Positions 32,767-39,857 of a stretch of 39,857 bases of DNA are shown here, piece after piece (position 1 is the first letter of the stretch; every line of letters starts with the position of its first letter). The translations under genes were made by a program, and so were the position numbers. The stretch is from assembly GCA_949516455.1 (NCBI GenBank), contig CATILC010000017.1:1-39857 (forward strand), written 5' to 3'. The DNA is from Flavobacteriia bacterium. Lineage in GTDB: Bacteria; Bacteroidota; Bacteroidia; Flavobacteriales; Schleiferiaceae. The notes below the pieces were generated by a model. The model was not told the origin of the DNA. It did no database searches and saw only the letters and a list, made by a program, of their open reading frames with translations.

Positions 32767-34583
32767 TCCAAGAACAAAAAATGAACGAAGAAAAAACGAA
32801 AAGAACACTGGGCGGAGGAAGTTTCCTGATCGAAGAAACTCCGTACACCGATGTCTTCACACCCGAGGACTTCAGCGAAGAGCAGCTCATGATGGCTGGC
32901 GCCACCACTGATTTTGTGGAACAGGAAGTCTGGCCCAACAAACAACGCATGGAGCGGAAGGACTTCGATCTCACCCTGGACCTCATGAAGAAGGCGGGGG
33001 AGCTCGGACTTTTGGGCATCTATGTTCCAGAAAAATACGGAGGACTCGGCATGGGTTTCAACACCTCCATGCTCATCTGCGACCGGATCTCCGGCGCCTC
33101 AGGCAGTCTGTCTACGGCCTATGGTGCCCATACGGGCATCGGAATCCTCCCCATCCTTCTCTATGGAACGGAAGCCCAGAGAAGCACCTACCTGCCAAAG
33201 CTGGCCAGCGGAGAGTGGATCGGTGCCTACTGCCTGACTGAACCGGGCGCGGGCAGCGATGCCAACAGCGGGAAGACACGTGCAGTGCCCAGCGCGGATG
33301 GAAAGAGTTATTCGATCACCGGACAGAAGATGTGGATCTCCAATGCCGGATACGCCCAACTCTTCATCGTGTTTGCACGCATTGAAGACGATGAGAATAT
33401 TTCAGCTTTTATCGTCGAAGAAGGTGCTGAAGGTCTGAGTCTGGGCGAAGAGGAGCACAAAATGGGGCTGGCGGCCTCCTCTACCCGACAGGTATTCCTG
33501 AACGAAGTGGTCGTTCCTGCGGAAAATCTGCTCGGTGAAAGGAATGGAGGATTCAAGATCGCCGTCAACGCCCTGAATATCGGGCGCATCAAACTGGCAG
33601 CAGCAGTGCTCGATGCCAACCGCCGTGGGATCACTGAATCTGTGAAATACGCTTCGGCCCGCAAGCAATTCAACAAGTCGCTTTCGGAATTTGGTGCGAT
33701 CCAGCAAAAGCTCGGCCGCATGATGACCCTGCACTGGGTTTCTGAATCCGCTTGCTACCGTGCCGGACAAGCCATAGAAGACCACATTGCCCGACTCTCC
33801 AAGGACGGTCTGGGTCTGCAGGAATCCAAACTCAAAGGAGCCGAAGAATTCGCCATCGAATGTGCCGTACTCAAGGTGCACGCCTCCGAGGCAGGAAGCA
33901 TCGTCGTGGACGAAGCCGTTCAGATCTTCGGTGGAATGGGTTATTCAGCGGATGCGCCCATGGAGAGTGCCTACCGCGATATTCGTATCTCTCGCATCTA
34001 CGAGGGCACGAACGAGATCAACCGGATGCTCATTGTGGGGATGTTGCTGAAAAAAGCCATGAAGGGACAGCTCGATCTGATGGGGCCCGCACTCAAGGTG
34101 GGACAAGAACTGATGGAGATCCCCAGCTTTGAGGAGCCCGATGCCGATACGCCCTTTGCCGAAGAAAAAGAGGCATTGGAAAGACTCAAGAAGGCCTTTC
34201 TCATGGTGGCCGGAAAAGCCGTTGAACACTTTGCCATGGCCCTGGAGGAAGAACAGGAGATCCTGATGGGTGCAGCGGATATGGTGATGGAGATCTACCA
34301 CCTTGAATCCGCCCTACTCCGTGCCGAGAAGCTTCGGGCGACAAGCAAGGACGGCAAGGCGGAACAGGCCGCACGGATCGTTCGGCTCTACATGTACGAG
34401 GCCCAGGAACGGACCGCACGCGCAGGAAGAGAAGCCATCTACTCCTTTACAGAGGGAGACGAGCAGCGCATGTTGCTGATGGGCCTGAAACGCTTTACCA
34501 AACTGAGAAATCCCTTCAACATCAAAGAGGAACGCAGGAAAGTGGCTCAGGTACTCCTCGAAGATGGCCGCTGCCCATTCTGA
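32763..34583 (+). CDS. fadE: Acyl-CoA dehydrogenase, FadE (YusJ) type
   Basis: This flavoenzyme performs the first oxidation of beta-oxidation, forming the 2-enoyl-CoA. The 606-residue protein has the standard acyl-CoA dehydrogenase domains (N-terminal helical; middle beta with YCLTEPGAGSDANSGKT and MWISNAGYA; C-terminal helical with FGGMGYSADAPMESAYRD). Glu414 in RIYEGTNEINRM is the expected catalytic base. An extra C-terminal region of about 150 residues, typical of the long YusJ-like subgroup, follows. The ATG at 32763 overlaps the fadA stop; a second ATG at 32781 would remove six residues. It completes the fadN-A-E set. Confidence 0.94.
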   Translation: MIQEQKMNEEKTKRTLGGGSFLIEETPYTDVFTPEDFSEEQLMMAGATTDFVEQEVWPNKQRMERKDFDLTLDLMKKAGELGLLGIYVPEKYGGLGMGFNTSMLICDRISGASGSLSTAYGAHTGIGILPILLYGTEAQRSTYLPKLASGEWIGAYCLTEPGAGSDANSGKTRAVPSADGKSYSITGQKMWISNAGYAQLFIVFARIEDDENISAFIVEEGAEGLSLGEEEHKMGLAASSTRQVFLNEVVVPAENLLGERNGGFKIAVNALNIGRIKLAAAVLDANRRGITESVKYASARKQFNKSLSEFGAIQQKLGRMMTLHWVSESACYRAGQAIEDHIARLSKDGLGLQESKLKGAEEFAIECAVLKVHASEAGSIVVDEAVQIFGGMGYSADAPMESAYRDIRISRIYEGTNEINRMLIVGMLLKKAMKGQLDLMGPALKVGQELMEIPSFEEPDADTPFAEEKEALERLKKAFLMVAGKAVEHFAMALEEEQEILMGAADMVMEIYHLESALLRAEKLRATSKDGKAEQAARIVRLYMYEAQERTARAGREAIYSFTEGDEQRMLLMGLKRFTKLRNPFNIKEERRKVAQVLLEDGRCPF

Positions 34584-34696
34584 TCTTCCGAGCAGGTCGT
34601 TTCTGGCTTTCGGCAAGACGGCCATGATCATTTTTTTGGGTGATCAAAAAAGAAGATTCGAAATTGCGACATGAATTCGCAGCATGAGCTAAGGCA

Positions 34697-34945
34697 ATGA
34701 AGGACCGTACAGGCTACTGGAAAAAGAATCTTCGTTTGCTCACGATCCTGCTGAGCGTTTGGTTCATTGTGAGTTTTGGTTTCGGGATCCTCTTTGTAGA
34801 TGTGCTCAATACCGTACGTATCGGTGGCTTCAAACTGGGGTTCTGGTTTGCCCAGCAGGGATCGATCTACGTCTTCATTGCGCTGATCTTCATCTACGTG
34901 CAGAGAATGAACCGCCTGGAAAAGGAATACGATCTGGACGAATAA
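34697..34945 (+). CDS. DUF4212 small subunit of a Na+/solute symporter
   Basis: The 82-residue protein has two membrane helices (about 14-36 and 50-70) joined by a loop (DVLNTVRIGGFKLGFW), then a charged tail (MNRLEKEYDLDE). This is the DUF4212 family, which always sits next to a large sodium:solute symporter subunit. It does so here, 12 bp upstream of the SSS gene. Its role in transport is not settled. It probably forms a transcript with the symporter and acs. Confidence 0.92.
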   Translation: MKDRTGYWKKNLRLLTILLSVWFIVSFGFGILFVDVLNTVRIGGFKLGFWFAQQGSIYVFIALIFIYVQRMNRLEKEYDLDE

Positions 34946-34957
34946 AGGAAGGCTGCC

Positions 34958-36679
34958 GTGGATATTCTCAGCTGGACCTATTTGATCGTTGGCATCACCT
35001 TCGCCCTGTACATCGGCATTGCGATCTGGTCCAAAGCGGGGAGCACCAAAGAATTTTACGTTGCCGGAGGCGGCATATCCCCCTTGGCCAACGGCATGGC
35101 CACTGCAGCCGATTGGATGTCTGCAGCCTCTTTCATTTCCATGGCTGGGCTGATCTCCTTCAGCGGATATGACGGTTCGGTCTATCTGATGGGCTGGACA
35201 GGTGGATATGTGCTGCTGGCCCTTCTGCTCGCCCCCTACCTGCGGAAATTTGGAAAATTCACGGTGCCTGCCTTCATTGGTGACCGCTACTACTCCAATA
35301 CGGCCCGTACCGTGGCGGTGGTCGCTGCCCTTTTTGTCTCATTCACGTATGTGGCCGGTCAGATGCGCGGCGTGGGTGTCGTCTTTGGAAGATATCTCGA
35401 GCCCCTGCTCAGTTCGATCGAAATATTTGGCCTGGACAACACGGGAAAAGGAGTGGTCATCGGTATGGTCGTCGTATTCTTTTATGCAGTGATCGGAGGG
35501 ATGAAAGGCATCACCTATACCCAGGTGGCCCAGTTCTGTGTATTGATCTTCGCCTTCATGGTGCCCGCCATCTTTCTGAGTATGATGCTGGTGGATTCAC
35601 CCATTCCGCAGATCGGATTCGGAGGAAAGGTAGCGGACGGCTCATACTTGCTGGATCGACTGGATGGCGTTCTGACCGAATTGGGATTTTCCGCCTACAC
35701 AGAAGGCAGCCGGTCCACCATCGACATCTTTTGTATCACGGCGGCACTCATGCTGGGAACAGCTGGTCTCCCCCACGTAATCGTTCGCTTCTTTACCGTA
35801 CCCAAAGTCCGGGACGCGCGAAAGTCGGCGGGTTACGCCCTGGCGTTCATTGCCATCTTGTACACCACGGCGCCGGCTGTCGCTGCCTTTGGGATGTACA
35901 ACATGCTCGAAAGCATTCAGAACAAAGAAGTCTCAGAACTTCCGCAGTGGGTGAGCAACTGGCGGGAAACCGGACTGATCGCCATTCAAGACAAGAATTC
36001 GGACGGAAAGGTGCAGTATGCAAGCGATGCCACCCAAAATGAGCTGACGATCGACAAGGACATCATGGTGCTGGCCAACCCGGAGATCGCCCAACTGCCC
36101 AATTGGGTCATTGGTCTGGTGGCGGCTGGCGGACTGGCGGCGGCACTCAGCACGGCTGCGGGTCTTCTTCTGGTGATCTCTACATCCATCTCCCACGATC
36201 TGATCAAGATGCAGATCAACCCAGCCATATCCGAAAAAGGTGAACTGCTCGCTGCTCGGGCAGCGGCTGTGGGAGCGGTGATCCTCGCCGGCTATTTTGG
36301 CATCCATCCACCGGACTATGTCGCTGCTGTAGTGGCTTTGGCCTTTGGCCTGGCTTCGGCTTCCTTTTTTCCCGCGCTTTTGATGGGCATTTTTTCCAAA
36401 AAAATGAATAAGGAAGGTGCGGTCTCTGGCATGATCGCAGGATTGGGGCTGACCCTGTTCTACATCCTCAAATTCAAATTCGGTCTTTTTGGAGGCGGCG
36501 GCCCGGAAGCTTATTGGTTTGGCGTTTCGCCTGAGGGATTCGGTCTGTTTGGAACGCTCATCAATTTTGTGGTGGCCTTCTGCGTCTCGCGTCTCACTCC
36601 ATTGCCTCCGGAGCACATCTCAGATCTGGTAGAGCATATCCGCGTGCCAAAAGGTGCTGGACAAGCGATGGACCACTGA
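34958..36679 (+). CDS. Sodium:solute symporter family protein (VC_2705 type)
   Basis: The 573-residue membrane protein has about 13 helices and the SSS-family sequence features. These include YLIVGITFALYIGIAIWSKA at the start, the substrate/Na+ region EFYVAGGGISPLANGMATAA, and GLAAALSTAAGLLLVISTSI in a later helix. A GTG at 34958 is the start, with AAAGGAAGG five bases before it. The pairing with DUF4212 and an adjacent acs gene points to uptake of acetate, pyruvate or a similar carboxylate, driven by the Na+ gradient; the substrate is inferred from context. A cytoplasmic or periplasmic loop (about 310-365) is unusually polar (KNSDGKVQYASDATQNELTI). Confidence 0.9.
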   Translation: MDILSWTYLIVGITFALYIGIAIWSKAGSTKEFYVAGGGISPLANGMATAADWMSAASFISMAGLISFSGYDGSVYLMGWTGGYVLLALLLAPYLRKFGKFTVPAFIGDRYYSNTARTVAVVAALFVSFTYVAGQMRGVGVVFGRYLEPLLSSIEIFGLDNTGKGVVIGMVVVFFYAVIGGMKGITYTQVAQFCVLIFAFMVPAIFLSMMLVDSPIPQIGFGGKVADGSYLLDRLDGVLTELGFSAYTEGSRSTIDIFCITAALMLGTAGLPHVIVRFFTVPKVRDARKSAGYALAFIAILYTTAPAVAAFGMYNMLESIQNKEVSELPQWVSNWRETGLIAIQDKNSDGKVQYASDATQNELTIDKDIMVLANPEIAQLPNWVIGLVAAGGLAAALSTAAGLLLVISTSISHDLIKMQINPAISEKGELLAARAAAVGAVILAGYFGIHPPDYVAAVVALAFGLASASFFPALLMGIFSKKMNKEGAVSGMIAGLGLTLFYILKFKFGLFGGGGPEAYWFGVSPEGFGLFGTLINFVVAFCVSRLTPLPPEHISDLVEHIRVPKGAGQAMDH

Positions 36680-36754
36680 TGAACAGAATCTGTGGGAGTG
36701 TATCTTCGAACCACAACTGTTTTGTTTTCCAACTGACCTGAACGCATTGGCCGC

Positions 36755-38653
36755 ATGAGTCATTATTATATAAATAGTCCCGAAGAATACCGAGAAGCCT
36801 GCCGCAAAAGCACCGAAGATCCAGAAGCTTTCTGGGCGGAGATCGCAGAGCATTTTCAATGGATGAAAAAATGGGATTCCGTGCTGTCCTGGGATTTCGA
36901 TGGACCGGACGTACGCTGGTTCAATGACGCAAAACTAAACATCACAGAAAACTGCCTCGATAGGCATCTTGAGGAAAGATCGGACGAACTGGCTCTGATC
37001 TGGGAACCCAATGAGCCTTCAGAGGATTCGATTCAATTCACCTACGGCCAACTGCACGAGGAGGTCTGTCGGTACGCCAATGTGCTCAAGAAGAACGGAG
37101 TGAACAAAGGAGATCGGGTGGCCATCTATCTGCCCATGATCCCCGATCTGGCGATCGCCGCGCTGGCTTGTGCCCGCATTGGTGCCGTACACAGCATTGT
37201 ATTTGCCGGATTTTCAGCCCAGGCATTGGCCGACCGCATAAACGATGCTCAGGCCAGTGCAGTGCTTACTTCAGACGGCATGTACAGGGGGAACAAGAAA
37301 CTCCCGGTCAAAGCCATCGTGGACGAAGCGCTTGAGCATTGTCCAAGCGTGCACACCGTACTGGTTTCCAAACGAACTGAGGAGGAGGTCCCCATGCAAT
37401 CGGAAAGGGATCGCTTTTTGGCAGATGAACTCAAGACGGTGCCATCCAGTTGCCCGGCAGAACCGATGGATTCAGAAGATATGCTCTTCATCCTCTACAC
37501 CTCAGGTTCCACCGGAAAGCCCAAGGGAGTGGTCCACAGCTGTGGCGGATACATGGTCTATGCGGCCTATTCTTTTCAGAACGTATTTCAGTATAAAGCC
37601 GGAGACGTCTATTGGTGCTCTGCAGACATCGGGTGGATCACAGGGCATTCATATATCCTCTATGGACCTCTTTTGAATGCTGCGACCACCATGATGTTCG
37701 AAGGGGTGCCCACCTATCCCGATGCGGGACGATTCTGGGAGATCTGCGACAAATACCAGGTGAATCAATTCTATACTGCGCCCACGGCGATCCGCGCCCT
37801 GATGGCCCAGGGAGATGCGCACGTGGAAAAGGCCCAACTCGATAGCCTGAAAGTGATCGGCTCGGTCGGTGAACCGATCAATGAAGAAGCCTGGCATTGG
37901 TATCACGACAAGGTGGGAAAAGGACGATGCCCGGTGGTAGACACCTGGTGGCAAACCGAAACAGGCGGTATCATGATCAGCGGACTGGGCCCTCATTCGC
38001 CCATGAAGGCCAGCCATGCCGGCCTCCCTCTGCCCGGCATCCAGACGGTCCTTCTGGATCAGGAGGGAAATGAGATCCTGGAAAATGAAGTCGAGGGCTA
38101 TCTCTGTGTGAAGTTCCCCTGGCCGAGCATGCTCCGGACGACCTATGGCGACCACGAACGCTGCAAGAACACCTACTTCAGTAATTACCCAGGGCATTAT
38201 TTCACCGGAGACGGTGCCAAAAGAGACGCCGATGGCTTGTACCGCATCATCGGACGGGTGGACGATGTGATCAACGTATCGGGGCATCGGTTCGGGACAG
38301 CAGAGATCGAGAATGCCTTGAACCAGGACCAAAGAGTAGCAGAATCTGCTGTAGTGGGCTATCCACACGACATCAAAGGACAGGGCATCTATGCCTATGT
38401 CATCCTGAAAGATCCGATGGATGCAGGCAGCGCCATGGAAGCTTCTCTGGTGGAATCTGTGGTACGCGAGATCGGAAAGATCGCTCGGCCCGACAAGATC
38501 CAGTTCGTACCTGGCCTGCCCAAGACGCGTTCGGGAAAGATCATGCGGCGCATCTTGAGAAAGATCGCTGAGGGAGAGGCCGGCTCACTGGGAGACACCT
38601 CCACCCTGCTCGACCCAGGCGTGGTGGAAACCATCAAGGCCGGAGCACTTTGA
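36755..38653 (+). CDS. acs: Acetyl-CoA synthetase (AMP-forming)
   Basis: Acs activates acetate to acetyl-CoA via acetyl-AMP. The 632-residue chain shows the ATP-binding P-loop YTSGSTGKPKG (248-258), VGEPINEEAWHWY, DTWWQTETGG (with the Trp that limits the acyl pocket to acetate) and GRVDDVINVSGHR. The catalytic and regulatory Lys595 lies in KTRSGKIMRRILRK and is the known site of acetylation control in the family. The length is typical. It lies 75 bp after the symporter gene. The Trp in WWQTE favours acetate over longer acids. Confidence 0.95.
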   Translation: MSHYYINSPEEYREACRKSTEDPEAFWAEIAEHFQWMKKWDSVLSWDFDGPDVRWFNDAKLNITENCLDRHLEERSDELALIWEPNEPSEDSIQFTYGQLHEEVCRYANVLKKNGVNKGDRVAIYLPMIPDLAIAALACARIGAVHSIVFAGFSAQALADRINDAQASAVLTSDGMYRGNKKLPVKAIVDEALEHCPSVHTVLVSKRTEEEVPMQSERDRFLADELKTVPSSCPAEPMDSEDMLFILYTSGSTGKPKGVVHSCGGYMVYAAYSFQNVFQYKAGDVYWCSADIGWITGHSYILYGPLLNAATTMMFEGVPTYPDAGRFWEICDKYQVNQFYTAPTAIRALMAQGDAHVEKAQLDSLKVIGSVGEPINEEAWHWYHDKVGKGRCPVVDTWWQTETGGIMISGLGPHSPMKASHAGLPLPGIQTVLLDQEGNEILENEVEGYLCVKFPWPSMLRTTYGDHERCKNTYFSNYPGHYFTGDGAKRDADGLYRIIGRVDDVINVSGHRFGTAEIENALNQDQRVAESAVVGYPHDIKGQGIYAYVILKDPMDAGSAMEASLVESVVREIGKIARPDKIQFVPGLPKTRSGKIMRRILRKIAEGEAGSLGDTSTLLDPGVVETIKAGAL

Positions 38654-38696
38654 CTCTTAAGAGCCAGAGGCAGATAAATCGCTTGCTGCTCAAATC

Positions 38697-39608
38697 TTGA
38701 GTTCGGAACGAACGCTTATCCTGCGCAACCGCAGAGTGGAACTTGAGCTGGAGCGGCCCGGGATCGGTTACAACGGAACCCGCTTCGATCAAACGGGAAA
38801 GATCCTGAAATGCAGCATGGACGGCATATCCGTCTGCAGTCAGGAATGGCCGGTGGACCGAATGCGCACTCACCTGGGCATTGGATTCATGAATGAATTC
38901 GACATGCAGCACCCCCCGGGTTTTGATGAAGCCGAGCTGGGTGAAAGATTCCTCAAGATCGGTGTGGGTGCCTTGCAAAAAGAGGAAGCGACCTATGATT
39001 TTCTCAAAAGGCATTCATGCATGGCCAGTGAATGCTCCTTAAGGCACACTCAGGATGAAGTGTGGATCAAGAGCCAAAGTCCTGAAGTGCTGGGCTACGC
39101 TTGCGCCTTGGACAAACACATCCGCCTCACAGAAAAGGGCTTTTCCATTGGCTACGGACTCCAGAACCTCGGGTCGAAAGTCCTTCGTGTCCAGGAATAT
39201 GTGCACAATTTCCTCGCCTTCGACGGGCATCCCATTGGGCCTGCCTACCGCATCGACCTCCCCCATTCCATCGATACCTCTTCACTGAACGAATATGTGG
39301 ATGAACTCAATGCCGTTTCGATCGGCGACCGCCACATCGGATTTCGCAAGCCAATCGAGCAGCCCATTTTCCTGAAGAGTCTTGGAACAGGTACGATTGC
39401 AGCACCTTCCTGGCAACTCAGCCACGAAGCGATCGACTGGGTACTCACAGAATCTGTGGACAGACCCTTGACAGGCATCCATTTATGGGCGTGGGGGCAC
39501 GTGATCAGCCCCGAACTGTTTGTGAACCTCCAAGTACCCTGCGGAGCAGAGGTGAAATGGGAAAGGCGTTTTGAGTTCCATAAAAAAGCCCCGCTCGGGC
39601 GGGGCTGA
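38697..39608 (+). CDS. Aldose 1-epimerase-like protein (galactose mutarotase fold)
   Basis: The 303-residue product appears to have the beta-sandwich fold of aldose-1-epimerase relatives. Features are ELELERPGIGYNGTRFDQTG near the start, HLGIGFMNEFDM, GFSIGYGLQNLGSKVLRVQE and VQEYVHNFLAFDGHPIGPAY. Relatives act as sugar epimerases or bind carbohydrate; I cannot point to the catalytic His/Glu pair with certainty, so no reaction is assigned. It starts with TTG at 38697, 43 bp after acs; a GTG at codon 14 is an alternative. The last eight codons overlap a GC-rich hairpin (39587-39606), so the C-terminus KKAPLGRG may be set by the terminator rather than by selection on the protein. Confidence 0.6.
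   Translation: MSSERTLILRNRRVELELERPGIGYNGTRFDQTGKILKCSMDGISVCSQEWPVDRMRTHLGIGFMNEFDMQHPPGFDEAELGERFLKIGVGALQKEEATYDFLKRHSCMASECSLRHTQDEVWIKSQSPEVLGYACALDKHIRLTEKGFSIGYGLQNLGSKVLRVQEYVHNFLAFDGHPIGPAYRIDLPHSIDTSSLNEYVDELNAVSIGDRHIGFRKPIEQPIFLKSLGTGTIAAPSWQLSHEAIDWVLTESVDRPLTGIHLWAWGHVISPELFVNLQVPCGAEVKWERRFEFHKKAPLGRG
39587..39606 (-). terminator. Intrinsic terminator downstream of cysN, overlapping the neighbour's stop codon
   Basis: AGCCCCGC and GCGGGGCT form an 8-bp GC-rich stem around TCGG. On the minus strand it is followed by a run of six T residues, the orientation that ends the cysN transcript 24 bp after its stop. On the plus strand no T-run follows, so it serves the cysN side mainly. 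The plus-strand coding region of the epimerase-like gene ends in this hairpin at 39608. Confidence 0.85.
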
Positions 39609-39629
39609 AGAAATGAGCAACGGATCCGA

Positions 39630-39857
39630 TCAGACGATCATTCCTGCTGCTACGGTCTCGTTGGTCGTTTCATCCACCAAAATGATGCTGCCCGTTTGGC
39701 GATTCCTTCTATACGGATCGTTGATGATGGGCTTGGTGGTCCGCAGGTGCACTTTGACGATGTCGTTCATGCCAGCGGTCTTGTCGTCCATATTGCGCGT
39801 CAGATCGCTGATATTCACCTTGTAGACCACCTCTTTGATCATGGCGCGGCACTCGCT
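39630..39857 (-). CDS. cysN: Sulfate adenylyltransferase subunit 1, C-terminal part (partial)
   Basis: The 75 visible residues are the C-terminal beta-barrel domain of CysN, the GTPase subunit of ATP sulfurylase, which drives sulfate activation in assimilation. IKEVVYKVNI, GMNDIVKVHLRTTKPI, YRRNRQTGSIILVDE and TNETVAAGMI are characteristic of the CysN/NodQ C-terminus. The frame stays open to the window edge (residues SECRA precede the first Met), so this Met is not the gene start; the GTPase domain lies outside. A strong terminator follows the stop. An elongation-factor-like GTPase is the alternative, but the last motif fits CysN. Confidence 0.88.
   Translation of the reverse strand, partial: SECRAMIKEVVYKVNISDLTRNMDDKTAGMNDIVKVHLRTTKPIINDPYRRNRQTGSIILVDETTNETVAAGMIV

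Noticed and set aside
38654..38664. CTCTTAAGAG palindrome after acs considered as a terminator
   Set aside because: The 10 bp are self-complementary with no loop and no T-run, too weak for an intrinsic terminator.

Overview
This 39.9 kb window looks like ordinary chromosome from a marine-type Bacteroidota, most likely Flavobacteriales (Cryomorphaceae/Schleiferiaceae-like; this placement is inference). The signs are a type IX secretion (T9SS) plug protein and a T9SS-sorted cargo protein, a Na+-translocating NADH:quinone reductase, several Bacteroidota-type conserved families, and promoters of the TAnnTTTG class instead of E. coli-like ones. Coding density is very high, genes often overlap by 4 bp, and no stretch over 300 bp lacks a gene. 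I saw no tRNA, rRNA, CRISPR array, IS element, prophage or integron.

Layout. 1-5675 (minus): nqrABCDEF, the Na+-pumping NADH dehydrogenase, with nqrF cut off by the window edge. 5717-8117 (plus): T9SS plug protein and the tRNA t6A enzyme Sua5. 8114-9645 (minus): tatC-lptB. 9804-11972 (plus): recQ. 11980-12775 (minus): an ECF-type sigma factor followed by a 51-residue gene that is easy to overlook. 12909-15698 (plus): uvrA. 15692-17121 (minus): yaaA and a DUF6089-like outer-membrane barrel protein. 17190-19971 (plus): a CsgG-like lipoprotein and an LPP20-like lipoprotein. 20065-21780 (minus): a dihaem cytochrome c peroxidase and a third small LPP20-like lipoprotein. 21826-25509 (minus): PASTA protein, T9SS cargo protein, rluD. 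25599-27031 (plus): ddl-coaD. 27010-27624 (minus): a Nudix hydrolase. 27623-28668 (plus): pyrE and an SRPBCC protein. 28727-34583 (plus): marR-fadN-fadA-fadE, a fatty-acid beta-oxidation operon with a likely operator. 34697-38653 (plus): a two-component Na+/solute symporter and acetyl-CoA synthetase. 38697-39608 (plus): an aldose-epimerase-like protein. 39630-end (minus): the C-terminus of cysN.

How it fits together. The fad operon makes acetyl-CoA from fatty acids. The DUF4212/SSS symporter with Acs would take up and activate acetate or a similar short carboxylate. The symporter is expected to run on the Na+ gradient that Nqr makes. LptB, TatC, Ddl, the PASTA protein, the T9SS plug and the lipoproteins serve the envelope.

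Nothing here is an obvious new defence or mobile system. The least explained items are the CsgG-like/LPP20-like lipoprotein cluster (17190-20634), the 51-residue protein downstream of the sigma factor, the 14-bp palindrome before marR, and a recurring arrangement in which TAnnTTTG promoter elements lie only 4-9 bp before start codons, implying leaderless or nearly leaderless mRNAs. That arrangement includes pyrE, whose start codon overlaps the start codon of the divergent Nudix gene.
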